A DNA stretch of 28,256 bases from the NCBI GenBank assembly GCA_030849075.1, contig JASAOO010003199.1, forward strand, positions 1 through 28,256, read 5' to 3'. The notes below the pieces were generated by a model, which did not search any database, was not told where the DNA came from, and worked only from the letters and a program-made list of their open reading frames with translations. Made by a program: the position numbers and the translations under genes. Within the stretch, counting starts at the first letter, position 1; the number at the start of each line of letters is the position of its first letter. This DNA comes from Zelonia costaricensis. Its lineage: Eukaryota > Euglenozoa > Kinetoplastea > Trypanosomatida > Trypanosomatidae. Below, piece after piece: positions 18,422 to 26,991 of the stretch.

Positions 18422-19402
18422 ATGATCTACATCGACGATTGGCTGTGGGCGCTGCTGTGCTACGTGTGCGGCTGGATCGGCCTCTTCAGCATCCTCACGT
18501 ACGCTCTCTCCGTCGTCATCCAGCAGATCGCGCTCCGCATTCCGCAGGATCTCGCCAAGAAGTACAAGACGCAGTGGGCCCTTGTCACCGGCTCGAGCAG
18601 CGGTATCGGCAAGGCGATTGCGGAGAAGCTTGCTGGCCAGGGCATTAATGTGGTGCTCGTCGCACTCGACGACAAGATGCTGGCGGACACCTTTGCCGAG
18701 CTGCAGAAGAAGTACCCGCACGTGCAGTTCCGCAAGGCCGGCACCAACCTCGCCGCGAAGGACTACGGCTACATGAAGGACATCACCGCCCAGACAGACG
18801 ACATCGAGGTCGGCCTTGTCTTCAACAACGCCGGCTACATCAGTACCGGCCTCTTCGCCGACACGGATCTCGAGCGGCTGCGCTGCAACCTCGAGTGCAA
18901 CGCCGGCTGCGCTGTCCCCATCACGCACCACTTCCTGCGCAAGATGATCGCCCGCAAGTCGAAGGGCCTCATCACCTTCACGTCCTCGGCGTCCTGCTAC
19001 CTGCCGGGTCCGACGGCGACATTGTACAGCCCGTCCAAGGCCTTCCTCACGAACTTCGCCACCACCATCGCCGCCGAAAACCACGACCTCGGCATCGACG
19101 TCGTTGTCATCCACCCGTCGCCGGTGGACACGAACTTCTACAAGAACGAGGGCCCGGCGCTCGACTCGCTCAAGACGGCGCAGAAGGCCGCCGCCTCGCC
19201 GATGAACATCGCCGAGCAGATCTTTGCCTCGGCTGGTCGTCTCACGGTCTGGGATCAGGGCACGACGTGCATGGTGTTCCGCCTCATCAACAAGGTTCTG
19301 GACTTCCAGATCTTCACGGAGATCATCACCCGCTTCGCCTACATGAACGGCGACCACCTCCGCCTTACGAAGGAGTCGAAGCTGCGTGCCGGCAAGGCTT
19401 AG
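18422..19402 (+). CDS. Membrane-anchored short-chain dehydrogenase/reductase (steroid dehydrogenase / 3-ketoacyl-CoA reductase type)
   Basis: A 326-residue NAD(P)-dependent oxidoreductase of the classical SDR family. An N-terminal hydrophobic segment (about 7-34) should anchor it in a membrane, most likely the ER. SDR motifs in order: cofactor-binding TGSSSGIG (56-63), structural NNAG (135-138), catalytic Ser about 189 in TFTSSAS, and the YSPSK motif with catalytic Tyr202 and Lys206, 13 residues after the serine as is usual; HPSPVDTNF (231-239) follows, like the PGxVxT element. Length and layout resemble 17-beta-hydroxysteroid dehydrogenase type 12 / very-long-chain 3-ketoacyl-CoA reductases, so a role in fatty-acid elongation or sterol metabolism is plausible; the substrate cannot be read from sequence. 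The C-terminus (KLRAGKA) is not a standard dilysine ER signal. The ATG at 18422 is preferred over an upstream GTG. Confidence 0.9.
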   Translation: MIYIDDWLWALLCYVCGWIGLFSILTYALSVVIQQIALRIPQDLAKKYKTQWALVTGSSSGIGKAIAEKLAGQGINVVLVALDDKMLADTFAELQKKYPHVQFRKAGTNLAAKDYGYMKDITAQTDDIEVGLVFNNAGYISTGLFADTDLERLRCNLECNAGCAVPITHHFLRKMIARKSKGLITFTSSASCYLPGPTATLYSPSKAFLTNFATTIAAENHDLGIDVVVIHPSPVDTNFYKNEGPALDSLKTAQKAAASPMNIAEQIFASAGRLTVWDQGTTCMVFRLINKVLDFQIFTEIITRFAYMNGDHLRLTKESKLRAGKA

Positions 19403-19849
19403 ACACAGCGCACGTGCATTCAACGCCACACAACCACACACACACACACACGCGCGCACCTCTCCCCTTCTCCTTTTCACGCCGCCGCCACGCTGCACGG
19501 CGCCATCACCTCCTCGCCGCGTCTCGCGTGTGCTTCACGGTAGAAGAAGAGGAAGTAAGAGAGCAAGCCGTGGCCGGCGGCGAGGGCCGCGGCTGATGTC
19601 AGACGGCGAAGAACGTGTCTCGTGGGGAGCAGTGCAGTGAGAAGGCTGGCGCACGACCCCCTTCACAGGCGGACCGAGGGGGACAACAACAAAAACCACG
19701 CATATATATCTGGGCTTTTTCTTCTTTCTTTTTTTTTTTTTTGACAGCTCCGCCCGATTCCTTCTCTCCCCCCCCCCCTCTCATCGTTCTAGTGAGCCTC
19801 ACTCACAATTCTGTACCTGACCCGCGTCGAATGGCTGCAAGCCTTGTCC

Positions 19850-19887
<38 letters not shown>

Positions 19888-20331
19888 GACGCTTACTTCT
19901 CTCCCACTCCCCCTCTCCCTTCGTTTCCCATCATGTGCAATGACCTGAACGGGGGGGTGGAAGAAGGGTGCTGTGTTGCAGTCCGCTCGTTTGTTCTTTT
20001 TTCCTCATCTCACTTGTTCTCGCATTGGTGCGGCGCTCCAGCCAACGCCATCTTGCCGAGAAGGTGATGCGGGGCGCCGTTTTTTGGTGCTGTTTGTTGT
20101 TCATCGGTCTCCACTTTCCCACGGTGACGTGCGCCCATTCACCCCTACGTGGGTGCGCGTGTGTCCGCGTGAGTCCGTATGACTTCGATACTGGCGACTG
20201 AAGGCTGCAAATCACTACGTAAAATAAAACAAAGGAAAACTGAGGCGTTGTCGTACTTTGGTCTTGTACCGGTGTTGGCGCGTTGAAAGGAAAAAGGAAG
20301 ACGAAAGTGTAGACGCTGCCCAACTTCCTCA
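19403..20331. other. Spacer with GT repeat, no gene seen
   Basis: About 930 bases of presumed dehydrogenase 3' UTR. It holds a CA repeat (about 19435-19451), a T14 run (19729-19742), a C9 run near 19770-19778 and a long GT repeat. Short frames here are of low complexity. Confidence 0.55.
19855..19886. repeat. (GT)16 microsatellite
   Basis: Sixteen uninterrupted GT units in the spacer after the dehydrogenase gene. It is the longest dinucleotide repeat in the window. Confidence 0.95.
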
Positions 20332-20645
20332 AAACACCAGAAACGGCGAGAAAACCTTCGAGGGCGGCGTCCTCGATTCCGTCTCAACTCTGCTCCACTT
20401 TCCACGAGCACGCGCCCACCCGGAGGTTTGTTATGGAGGATGAGGAAAAGGAAGGTTGATCGCCGTCATGTGAGAAAAGGAAAAGGAAGACGAAGCATCT
20501 CGCGAATCACAAGGCAGACACAGAGCGAGGGCCCCTCGCCGCTCTCCCGTCAACGGCACGGCCACCGCTTTTATCGCGCGGACGCATATCCATCACAGCA
20601 CCTGGCGAATCTAGGAGTGCAAGTCGAGGTGAGAGCTGCGTGCAT
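20332..20645. repeat. Direct repeat copy A (314 bases)
   Basis: It begins AAACACCAGAAACGGCGAG and ends GAGAGCTGCGTGCAT. It aligns end to end with copy B (20647-21027) with six substitutions, all transitions, and one 67-base gap. The last 177 bases of the two copies are identical. No protein-coding signal is convincing. Copy A lacks the segment that in copy B lies between two CCACCCG heptamers; copy A has a single CCACCCG at that point. Confidence 0.9.
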
Positions 20646-20646
20646 N
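20646..20646. other. Ambiguous base N at the repeat junction
   Basis: The only N in the window lies exactly between repeat copies A and B. It may mark a contig join or a collapsed repeat, so the copy number here should not be trusted. Confidence 0.9.
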
Positions 20647-21027
20647 AAACACCAGAAACGGCGAGAAAACCTTCGAGGGCGGCATCCTCGATTCCGTCTC
20701 AACTCTGTTCCACTCTCCACAAGCACGCGCCCACCCGACCAGTCACACGATCCGCGTTGGGTTTGCAGTGCCGTCGTCCGTCTCGTGAATGTGGCGTCCA
20801 CCCGGAGGTTTGTTATGGAGGATGAGGAAAAGGAAAGTTGATCGCCGTCGTGTGAGAAAAGGAAAAGGAAGACGAAGCATCTCGCGAATCACAAGGCAGA
20901 CACAGAGCGAGGGCCCCTCGCCGCTCTCCCGTCAACGGCACGGCCACCGCTTTTATCGCGCGGACGCATATCCATCACAGCACCTGGCGAATCTAGGAGT
21001 GCAAGTCGAGGTGAGAGCTGCGTGCAT
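20647..21027. repeat. Direct repeat copy B (381 bases)
   Basis: Second copy of the repeat, same orientation, with 67 bases more than copy A. The extra segment starts after CGCCCACCCG and ends with CCACCCG, so it is bounded by a 7-base direct repeat. Beyond the end of copy B the sequence continues (GATGGCACTC...) into an A-rich patch at about 21098-21110, which could be a degenerate retroposon tail; that is only an inference. Confidence 0.9.
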
Positions 21028-21432
21028 GATGGCACTCTCATCAGTCATCCTGTACAGCCACAGGTGATTGCTGGGATTTGCCGTGTGTGCGCAGAGGGAA
21101 AGAAAAAGACTACTCTCGCCCCTTCACTAGATTCTAGCCCCAACGTGGACAAAGATGTCGGTAAGTAGTTTACGCCGCTCCCCCCCTCCTCTCCCTCCCT
21201 CCCTCCCGGCCCTCTCCTGGGCATGTGTTAGCCACCGCCGCCACCATCTCCTGAACTCGTCCCTCCTCATCCTCGGCGAACCTCCGCATCTTGTACACGC
21301 TCCTCTCGCAGCCTCACCCCCTGCCTCAGTTCTTCTCGACCCACGTACTTCGGTGTGACACGGAGTGCGTCCTCTCCACTTCACAGAACACAAAGAGAGA
21401 GAGAGACGGAAAGAAAAGGCCGCTCCGCAGTC
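21028..21432. other. Spacer before the TruD-like gene
   Basis: About 400 bases. An A/G-rich patch (about 21096-21112) is followed by a strong pyrimidine tract (21176-21220) and further C/T-rich sequence. No gene is seen. Confidence 0.6.
21230..21231 (+). promoter_or_regulatory. Candidate spliced-leader acceptor AG
   Basis: First AG after the tract of C and T at about 21176-21220, 202 bases before the ATG at 21433. Later AGs near 21310 are alternatives. Confidence 0.35.
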
Positions 21433-24093
21433 ATGCGTCCTTCAGCGGGTCGGCGGGGCACTGGCAGCGTTGTGGCGGCGATGGAGCGGGTGCGGCGCGG
21501 TGCACCAAGATCCCAGCCCCCCGCTTTTCACGGGCCTGCTCACGCGTCGCACTCGCCTTCCTCAGTCACCACTGCAGCAGCGGGGCCTGCATCGCGCTTC
21601 CTGACGCCTGCCCTTGCACGCTACGCACAGACGCACCGCGAAAGGCCGCACCCGCAGCGCGGCGTGCCCATGACGCTTCGCGACTTCATACAAGCGACCA
21701 AGGCCGAGCTCAACGTCCCCTTTGCCACGTTTCCTGCACGCCCGAGTGCGCCACAGCGGCAAGCAGGCAGAGGTGGAGGCTTTGGTGCCGTCACCGACGA
21801 CGCTGCCACGCCCACCTCATCCAGCCGCCATCGCACCGGCGCTCCCGGGCGTCCCGGCAGGGAACTTGAGGCCGCGGTGCGCTGCTACAATCCAACTGTG
21901 CACGGCGCATTGCTGCAGCGCGTTGCCGCCCGCGTCGCCGTCGCCGACACGCTGCGCATGGGCGGTCAGCTGGCGCAGTACATGCACGAGTCTGCGGCCG
22001 CAGCTTCAGGGCCGGCGCCGACAGCAACAGACCCAGTGTCGCTTGATGCTGAACCGCCGGTGAACACAGAGCGTGCTGTCGTGCTCCTTCGTCGAGCTAT
22101 TGAGGTGTGCCGCGTGCGCTACGCAGATGGCGCGGCGAAGCGCCCCACACGAAGTCCGCGCCGCGTGTCAACGACTCTCTGGGCAATGAGTGCATCCGCC
22201 CGCGAGAGCGCCGGGATCGCGACGCGGCTCCATGCCGGTGGTGCGGCAGCCGGCGCACCGCACCGCCGACGCCGGCAGCTACCGAGCTGCTTCCTGCGCT
22301 ACGTCAGTGACGTGCAGGTGCACGAAGTGCTGCCCAGCGGCGCCGTGGTGAGCTTCACGCACGCAACGCGGCCGGAGGAGGTGGGTCTGCGTTCGACATC
22401 GGCTAGGGAGCAAGAAGGCGCCCAGGTTGATGTCGATGCTGCCGCACAGACCGCAGAGAGCGCCACAAAGCAGCGGCGTCGCACCAAAAGTCCGCCGTCC
22501 TTCGTACAGTCTCTCGAGGCCGCGCTCGCGCTTGATCCGCCGGTGGTGTACCTGCACTTTGTCCTGCACCGCACCGGTGTATCACTCGCTGTGGCCGTGG
22601 CGGAGTTGGTGAACGCCGCAGAGGGGCTCATCACCAGCCACGATGTCGGCGTGAACGTCGACGTAGCCGACAATGACGAGCACGTCGTGTCGCAGCTGTG
22701 CAGCGTCCGCATCGCCCTTGGCTCGCCGCCGTGTGCCGCGGAGGCGGCACTGCACCACTGCCTGCAGGTGGCTCACTGTCTCGTGCAGGTCAACCTCGCC
22801 TCCGAAGGGTCAAGTGGTGTGCCGCGGGTCGCTCTTCAGCTCCTGTCGTGCTCCTGCGATCCGTGCGGCTCCGCGACGCCCGCCTCTGCAGGAGGGTTGC
22901 AGTACGCGGTGCTCCTGCGTGGCTTTGACCAACGCGGCGGCCCAGTCAACCAGATCGAACACGTCGCGCTGAGGTGCGCCACGGCCCTGCCCAACTTCTT
23001 CGCGCCGACGCACTTTGGCCCGGCTAGCGTCCCCTTCTTCCGCACCTACCACGTCGCCGAAGCCCTGCGACAGCGCCGTTACGCCGCCGCGGCTGCAATG
23101 CTGTCGTGCCTGCACGTCGACGCGGCGGCGGCGGACGGCCCGGCGGCGTGGCTCGCACACGCGCTGCGGCTGCTGTGCAGCGGCGAGGAGCGCGAGGGGG
23201 TGTGGCAGGCGTGGTGGCGGCACGCGGTGCCGGCCGACGTGCGAGATCGCATCAGGGATTCCAAGGCAGAGTTCGTGTGGAACGTACTGGCCAGCTGTCG
23301 TCTGCATGAGCTGGCCGCTGCGACGGGTGGGCGGCAGGACGTGCTCCTTGCAGCTCCCCCCGAACCAGGCGACTTCGTGCGGCAGCTATACGATGCGGGC
23401 GGTGAGGCAGCCGTCACTGAGGGCACGTCCTCAGCGGTGGCGGTGGTGCAGCCGGTGCTGGATCGGGAAACGGCGTCGCGGTACGGCATACACGACGTTG
23501 TGGTGCCTCTCCTGCTGGACGCAAACGCGGCAGGGTGCGAAAGCGTGGCCGACGTAGAGGCGCAGCTGGGCTTCAGGCCAGCACGAGGCGCCACAGCCGC
23601 GCGCTTGACCGCCGCTACACTGGGCAGTCGTGAAGTGGCCGCAAAGACGCGCTTCCGCCCGCTCCTGGTCGAAGCCACCGGCCACCCACTTGCGGCCCGG
23701 CCGTGGTGTCGCTCCTTTTCGGAGTCCTCCGGCAGTACCACCGCAGGCCCATTTGCATTGGCGGAGGGCAGCTCGCACACCCTTACGCTTGCCACGGACT
23801 GGGAAGTGGCTGGTCAAGCCGCTGTGACGCGTGATTACGCGGCAGGGTCCCGCGGTCCACGGGCGCTGGTGTGGCCAGTGAGCAAGCGCGGCCGCCCCCT
23901 CACGGACCGCCTCCCTGTGGGCCTGATGGCCGCCGCGTCAGCAGACGGGTCGTCCTTGCTGAGCAGCACGAGCGCCGTCGCTGGTCGCCGCGGCTCACGG
24001 TGCCTCGCGATGCACTGCACCCTCCCCGCCAGCGTTCCTTTCACCTCCTTCGTTTCAGAGTTTGCCGCGCTGGAGGATCTGCGCGATGCGTGA
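21433..24093 (+). CDS. Divergent TruD/Pus7-family pseudouridine synthase
   Basis: An 886-residue protein whose C-terminal two thirds match TruD/Pus7 enzymes, which turn uridine into pseudouridine in tRNA and other RNAs. Motifs in order: VSDVQVHEVLPSGAVVSF (291-308), like the family's 'DFxVxEid-dG-vv'; VYLHFVLHRTGVSLAVAV (about 376-393); a weak version of the catalytic 'GxKDrrAvTxQ' as ADNDEHVVSQ (412-421), with Asp413 or Asp415 as candidate catalytic residue but the usual Lys lost; LPNFFAPTHFG (519-529), matching the NxF and FG of 'pNyFG-qRFG'; AEFVWNVLASCRL (612-624), like 'qsyvwN-vlS-R'; and RYGIHDVVVPL (683-693), like 'ysi-DvvlPl'. The first ~275 residues are poorly conserved, Arg/Ala-rich and could include a mitochondrial presequence (MRPSAGRRGTGSVVAAMERV). 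It is longer than yeast Pus7 and E. coli TruD. Family assignment is fairly sure; activity and target RNA are uncertain. The frame upstream of 21433 has only a GTG start. Confidence 0.78.
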   Translation: MRPSAGRRGTGSVVAAMERVRRGAPRSQPPAFHGPAHASHSPSSVTTAAAGPASRFLTPALARYAQTHRERPHPQRGVPMTLRDFIQATKAELNVPFATFPARPSAPQRQAGRGGGFGAVTDDAATPTSSSRHRTGAPGRPGRELEAAVRCYNPTVHGALLQRVAARVAVADTLRMGGQLAQYMHESAAAASGPAPTATDPVSLDAEPPVNTERAVVLLRRAIEVCRVRYADGAAKRPTRSPRRVSTTLWAMSASARESAGIATRLHAGGAAAGAPHRRRRQLPSCFLRYVSDVQVHEVLPSGAVVSFTHATRPEEVGLRSTSAREQEGAQVDVDAAAQTAESATKQRRRTKSPPSFVQSLEAALALDPPVVYLHFVLHRTGVSLAVAVAELVNAAEGLITSHDVGVNVDVADNDEHVVSQLCSVRIALGSPPCAAEAALHHCLQVAHCLVQVNLASEGSSGVPRVALQLLSCSCDPCGSATPASAGGLQYAVLLRGFDQRGGPVNQIEHVALRCATALPNFFAPTHFGPASVPFFRTYHVAEALRQRRYAAAAAMLSCLHVDAAAADGPAAWLAHALRLLCSGEEREGVWQAWWRHAVPADVRDRIRDSKAEFVWNVLASCRLHELAAATGGRQDVLLAAPPEPGDFVRQLYDAGGEAAVTEGTSSAVAVVQPVLDRETASRYGIHDVVVPLLLDANAAGCESVADVEAQLGFRPARGATAARLTAATLGSREVAAKTRFRPLLVEATGHPLAARPWCRSFSESSGSTTAGPFALAEGSSHTLTLATDWEVAGQAAVTRDYAAGSRGPRALVWPVSKRGRPLTDRLPVGLMAAASADGSSLLSSTSAVAGRRGSRCLAMHCTLPASVPFTSFVSEFAALEDLRDA

Positions 24094-24638
24094 GAGGGAG
24101 GGTGGTGTGGCGAAGGCGTCTTTCTGCGCGGTTGGGTATGGGTCGTGGGTCTTGCCCTTCTCGCATAATGCACATCCGTAAAAACACGAACAACTCAGGC
24201 GCTGCTGTGGCACGACGCGCAACATGTCATCACAGTCCCCGTGGATGTGTGTGTGTGTGCGAGCGCGCGTGCTGAAATGCAGCCAAGCTTTTGTATGTGG
24301 GCCGGCTTCCTGTGCTGCGCTCAGACCTTTGTTTTCTTTCTCTGCGCGCTCGCTCTCGATGTGCCCTCTGCCCTACCCTCTACCCTGCGTCCCTCCCCCC
24401 CCCCCCTACACGCGCCTCCGCCTCACACACTCACACAAACACAGTCTCGCATATGAGTGCCTCATCGCGCTATAACTCTCTTCTGCCCCCGTCTCCCCTT
24501 CTGCCTGCTTCCCCTTTTCTTGACTAAGCACTTTCCCGTCTTACCACGAATCAATAACAAGCACCAGCTCGCTCCGCGACATCGTCTCACCCTCTCCACT
24601 CACCCCTTTCTTTCCTCCCTCGCCACCGTCTCCAGACA
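24094..24638. other. Spacer, no gene seen
   Basis: About 545 bases: 3' UTR of the TruD-like gene, then a C run at 24398-24408, a CA-rich patch and T/C tracts before the dipeptidase gene. Confidence 0.6.
24527..24528 (+). promoter_or_regulatory. Candidate spliced-leader acceptor AG for dipeptidase
   Basis: First AG after the pyrimidine-rich tract at about 24478-24521, giving a leader of 110 bases. The AG at 24634-24635 is too close to the ATG to be the main site. Confidence 0.35.
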
Positions 24639-26057
24639 ATGAGCGATCGCGACTGGACCTCTGTGCAGAAGGCCGTGGAGGCGGAGTGGGACGCCTCGAT
24701 CGTCCCGGCGCTGTCGGCCTACATCGAGGTACCTAGCCAGAGCCCCGACTTCGACCCGGAGTGGGCGACCAACGGCCTCATCGAGAAGGCGTTTCACATT
24801 CTGATCGACTGGATGAAGGCGCAGAATGTGCAGGGCCTCTCGTACGAGTTCATCCAGGTGGCAGGCAAGACACCCTTCCTGCTGGTCGAGATTGCGGGCA
24901 CGGAAGCGACCAGCAACACGGTGCTCATGTACGGGCACATGGACAAGCAGCCCCCGCTGCGGCCGTGGGCCGAGGGCCTCGACCCCCACAAGGCCGTCGT
25001 GCGGGACGGCAAGCTGTACGGCCGCGGCGGCGCCGACGACGGCTACGCCATTTTCGCAGCCATCACGTCGGTTGCGGCGCTGCAGCGCAACGGCATTTCG
25101 CACGGCCGCGTCGTGGTTGTCATCGAAGCCTGCGAGGAGTCTGGCAGCTTCGACCTTGACTACTACATGGAGCGCTGCAAGGAGCGCATCGGCAAGGTGG
25201 ACCTCATGGTCTGCCTCGACAGCGGATGCCTCAACTACGACCAGATCTGGCTGACGACCTCACTGCGTGGTGTCACGGGGGGCGTGTTGAGTGTGCAGAC
25301 ACTGACGGAGGGCATGCACAGCGGCGTCGCGGGTGGCGTGGTGCCGGATACGTTCCGCATCACCCGCGAGTTGCTTGACCGTGTCGAGGACTGCAAAACA
25401 GGCAAGGTGCTCTTCCCTGAGGCATACTGCGAGATTCCCGAGCACGTGGTGAAGTCGATGGAGTCCATGAACGCCGTGCCCTTCAAGGAGCAGTTCGCCA
25501 CAGCGGACGGCGTCTCGACGGAGCCCGGCGACAACGTGGAGCTGGCGCTGCGTAACTTCTGGAAGCCGAGCCTGACGGTCACGGGCGCCAACCTGCCGGA
25601 GCCGCAGATCGCCGGCAACGTCATTCGCACCGTCACGTCGGTGAAGCTGTCGCTGCGCGTGCCGCCCCTCGCGTCCAGCGATGCGGCTGTGCAGGCCATG
25701 AAACGCATCCTCGAGGCGAACCCCCCGTACGGTGCGAAGGTGTCTTTCACGCCCGAGGAGCCGGGCGATGGCTGCGCCACGCCGGAGCTGAAGCCGTGGC
25801 TCGCGCACGCCCTCAACGAGGGCAGCAAGATGGCGTACGGCAACCCGCTCGCCTTCCAAGGCATGGGCGGGGCCATCCCCTTCATCGCGATGCTCATCAA
25901 GACCTACCCCCAGGCGCAGTTCATCGTCACGGGCGTGCTCGGACCGAAGAGCAACGCGCACGGCCCCAACGAGTTCCTCCACATCAAGTATGCCAAGGGC
26001 CTCACATTCGCCATCAGCCGCGTCATCGCCGAGCACTTCCTCCACACCCCAAAGTGA
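24639..26057 (+). CDS. M20-family metallopeptidase (cytosolic non-specific dipeptidase / carboxypeptidase type)
   Basis: A 472-residue zinc peptidase of family M20, closest in layout to cytosolic non-specific dipeptidase (carnosinase-2, CNDP2). It should cleave dipeptides in the cytosol, finishing protein breakdown; kinetoplastid homologues are often named glutamamyl carboxypeptidase. All expected metal and catalytic residues are present and nearly at the same positions as in CNDP2: His100 and Asp102 in YGHMD, bridging Asp133 in GRGGADD, catalytic Glu166 and metal ligand Glu167 in EACEESG, Asp194 in CLDSG, and His441 in SNAHGPNE. His227 in GMHSG matches the histidine that reaches across the dimer in this family. 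Length is typical. There is no signal peptide or membrane segment. It is the last gene of the plus-strand array before the opposite-strand retroelement relic. Confidence 0.94.
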   Translation: MSDRDWTSVQKAVEAEWDASIVPALSAYIEVPSQSPDFDPEWATNGLIEKAFHILIDWMKAQNVQGLSYEFIQVAGKTPFLLVEIAGTEATSNTVLMYGHMDKQPPLRPWAEGLDPHKAVVRDGKLYGRGGADDGYAIFAAITSVAALQRNGISHGRVVVVIEACEESGSFDLDYYMERCKERIGKVDLMVCLDSGCLNYDQIWLTTSLRGVTGGVLSVQTLTEGMHSGVAGGVVPDTFRITRELLDRVEDCKTGKVLFPEAYCEIPEHVVKSMESMNAVPFKEQFATADGVSTEPGDNVELALRNFWKPSLTVTGANLPEPQIAGNVIRTVTSVKLSLRVPPLASSDAAVQAMKRILEANPPYGAKVSFTPEEPGDGCATPELKPWLAHALNEGSKMAYGNPLAFQGMGGAIPFIAMLIKTYPQAQFIVTGVLGPKSNAHGPNEFLHIKYAKGLTFAISRVIAEHFLHTPK

Positions 26058-26991
26058 TGCGGGCACGCAGACCGTTGTGACGATGAGCACGTCAGGAATC
26101 TTTTTCCGCCGTCGCGTTGTCTGTTGCGCTGTGTTTCTTTCTTTCTTCCTTTCTACCGCGTCTGTAAACCCCTGTTCGAAATCTCGCGAGGCGTCGTGCG
26201 TCAATAAGGCACAACGGTGATCGCCGCCTGCAATGCAAAGAAGTTTGTATCATTCGTAGAGCACCTCGCGAGAGCCTGTGCTCTCTGCAGCACAGACGTA
26301 CATCAACTCGTTTTTTTTTTTTTGCCACCGCTGATCCCTCTTCCCCTCCCTCTTCGTCTCTCGTCCCACCTTGCTTCCACAGTGTACCATCCGCTGCAGA
26401 GGGCGTCGAGCCGCTGGCGGCGCCTCCGCTGCAGCGCACAGTCGGCCGCCCGCGCCGATTCTGACCAAAACTACTCTGAGGGACTCGCGTAGCCGCGCCC
26501 ACCTGACGCAGACAGCGTTCAGGCAAGCGGCTTCGGCTGCACACGTGCGCGCCCAAGAAACCCTCGCGCCGGCAGAACGTCAAGAGACGGCGCGCCTCCG
26601 AGTACGAGATGAGTACGATGCTGCCGTGATGGCGCTGCAGATGGACAACGGTGATGAAAGTTCCGGGGAGTATCCGTAAAGCCCCGTCGAGTCCCAGTCT
26701 TCACAGCCTCTCCTGCGTCACGAGTGTGAGGGTGACCAAACCCGGTCGCGCCGCCGACCATTCTGCACCCCGGCCGAGCCCGACCACGAGCGAGTTGTTG
26801 ACTCGTTTCAAAGTTGATGATTGGTGCGCCTACGTCCACGCGTGCCCATGCCGCTGTCTGTCCCACTTCCATGTTCCGCCGAGCCCCAGCTGCTTGCGGC
26901 CGCCTTCAGGAGAGCGCCACGGCTGCTGAACAGAAAACGGAGCTTCTGCGAAGCGCCTAAGAAAGCGAGTCTGAGTGTTTTGTTCTCCGTT
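26058..26991. other. Spacer at the end of the array, with coding-like scraps
   Basis: Bases 26058-26370 look like the dipeptidase 3' UTR (T13 run at about 26311-26323). From about 26378 to 26965 the composition turns GC-rich and balanced, with short plus-strand frames that look like protein but are broken: VPSAAEGVEPLAAPPLQR (from about 26383), a stretch ending LQMDNGDESSGEYP at 26679, and QESATAAEQKTELLRSA ending near 26959. These may be relics of a dead gene or element. No intact gene is supported. Confidence 0.4.

Noticed and set aside
18350..19498. 382-residue open frame on the minus strand
   Set aside because: It is the antisense shadow of the short-chain dehydrogenase gene, whose catalytic motifs are all intact.
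20428..20841. 137-residue open frame across the repeat junction
   Set aside because: It reads through the N and both repeat copies, repeats itself, and has a highly basic low-complexity translation. It is better explained by the duplication.
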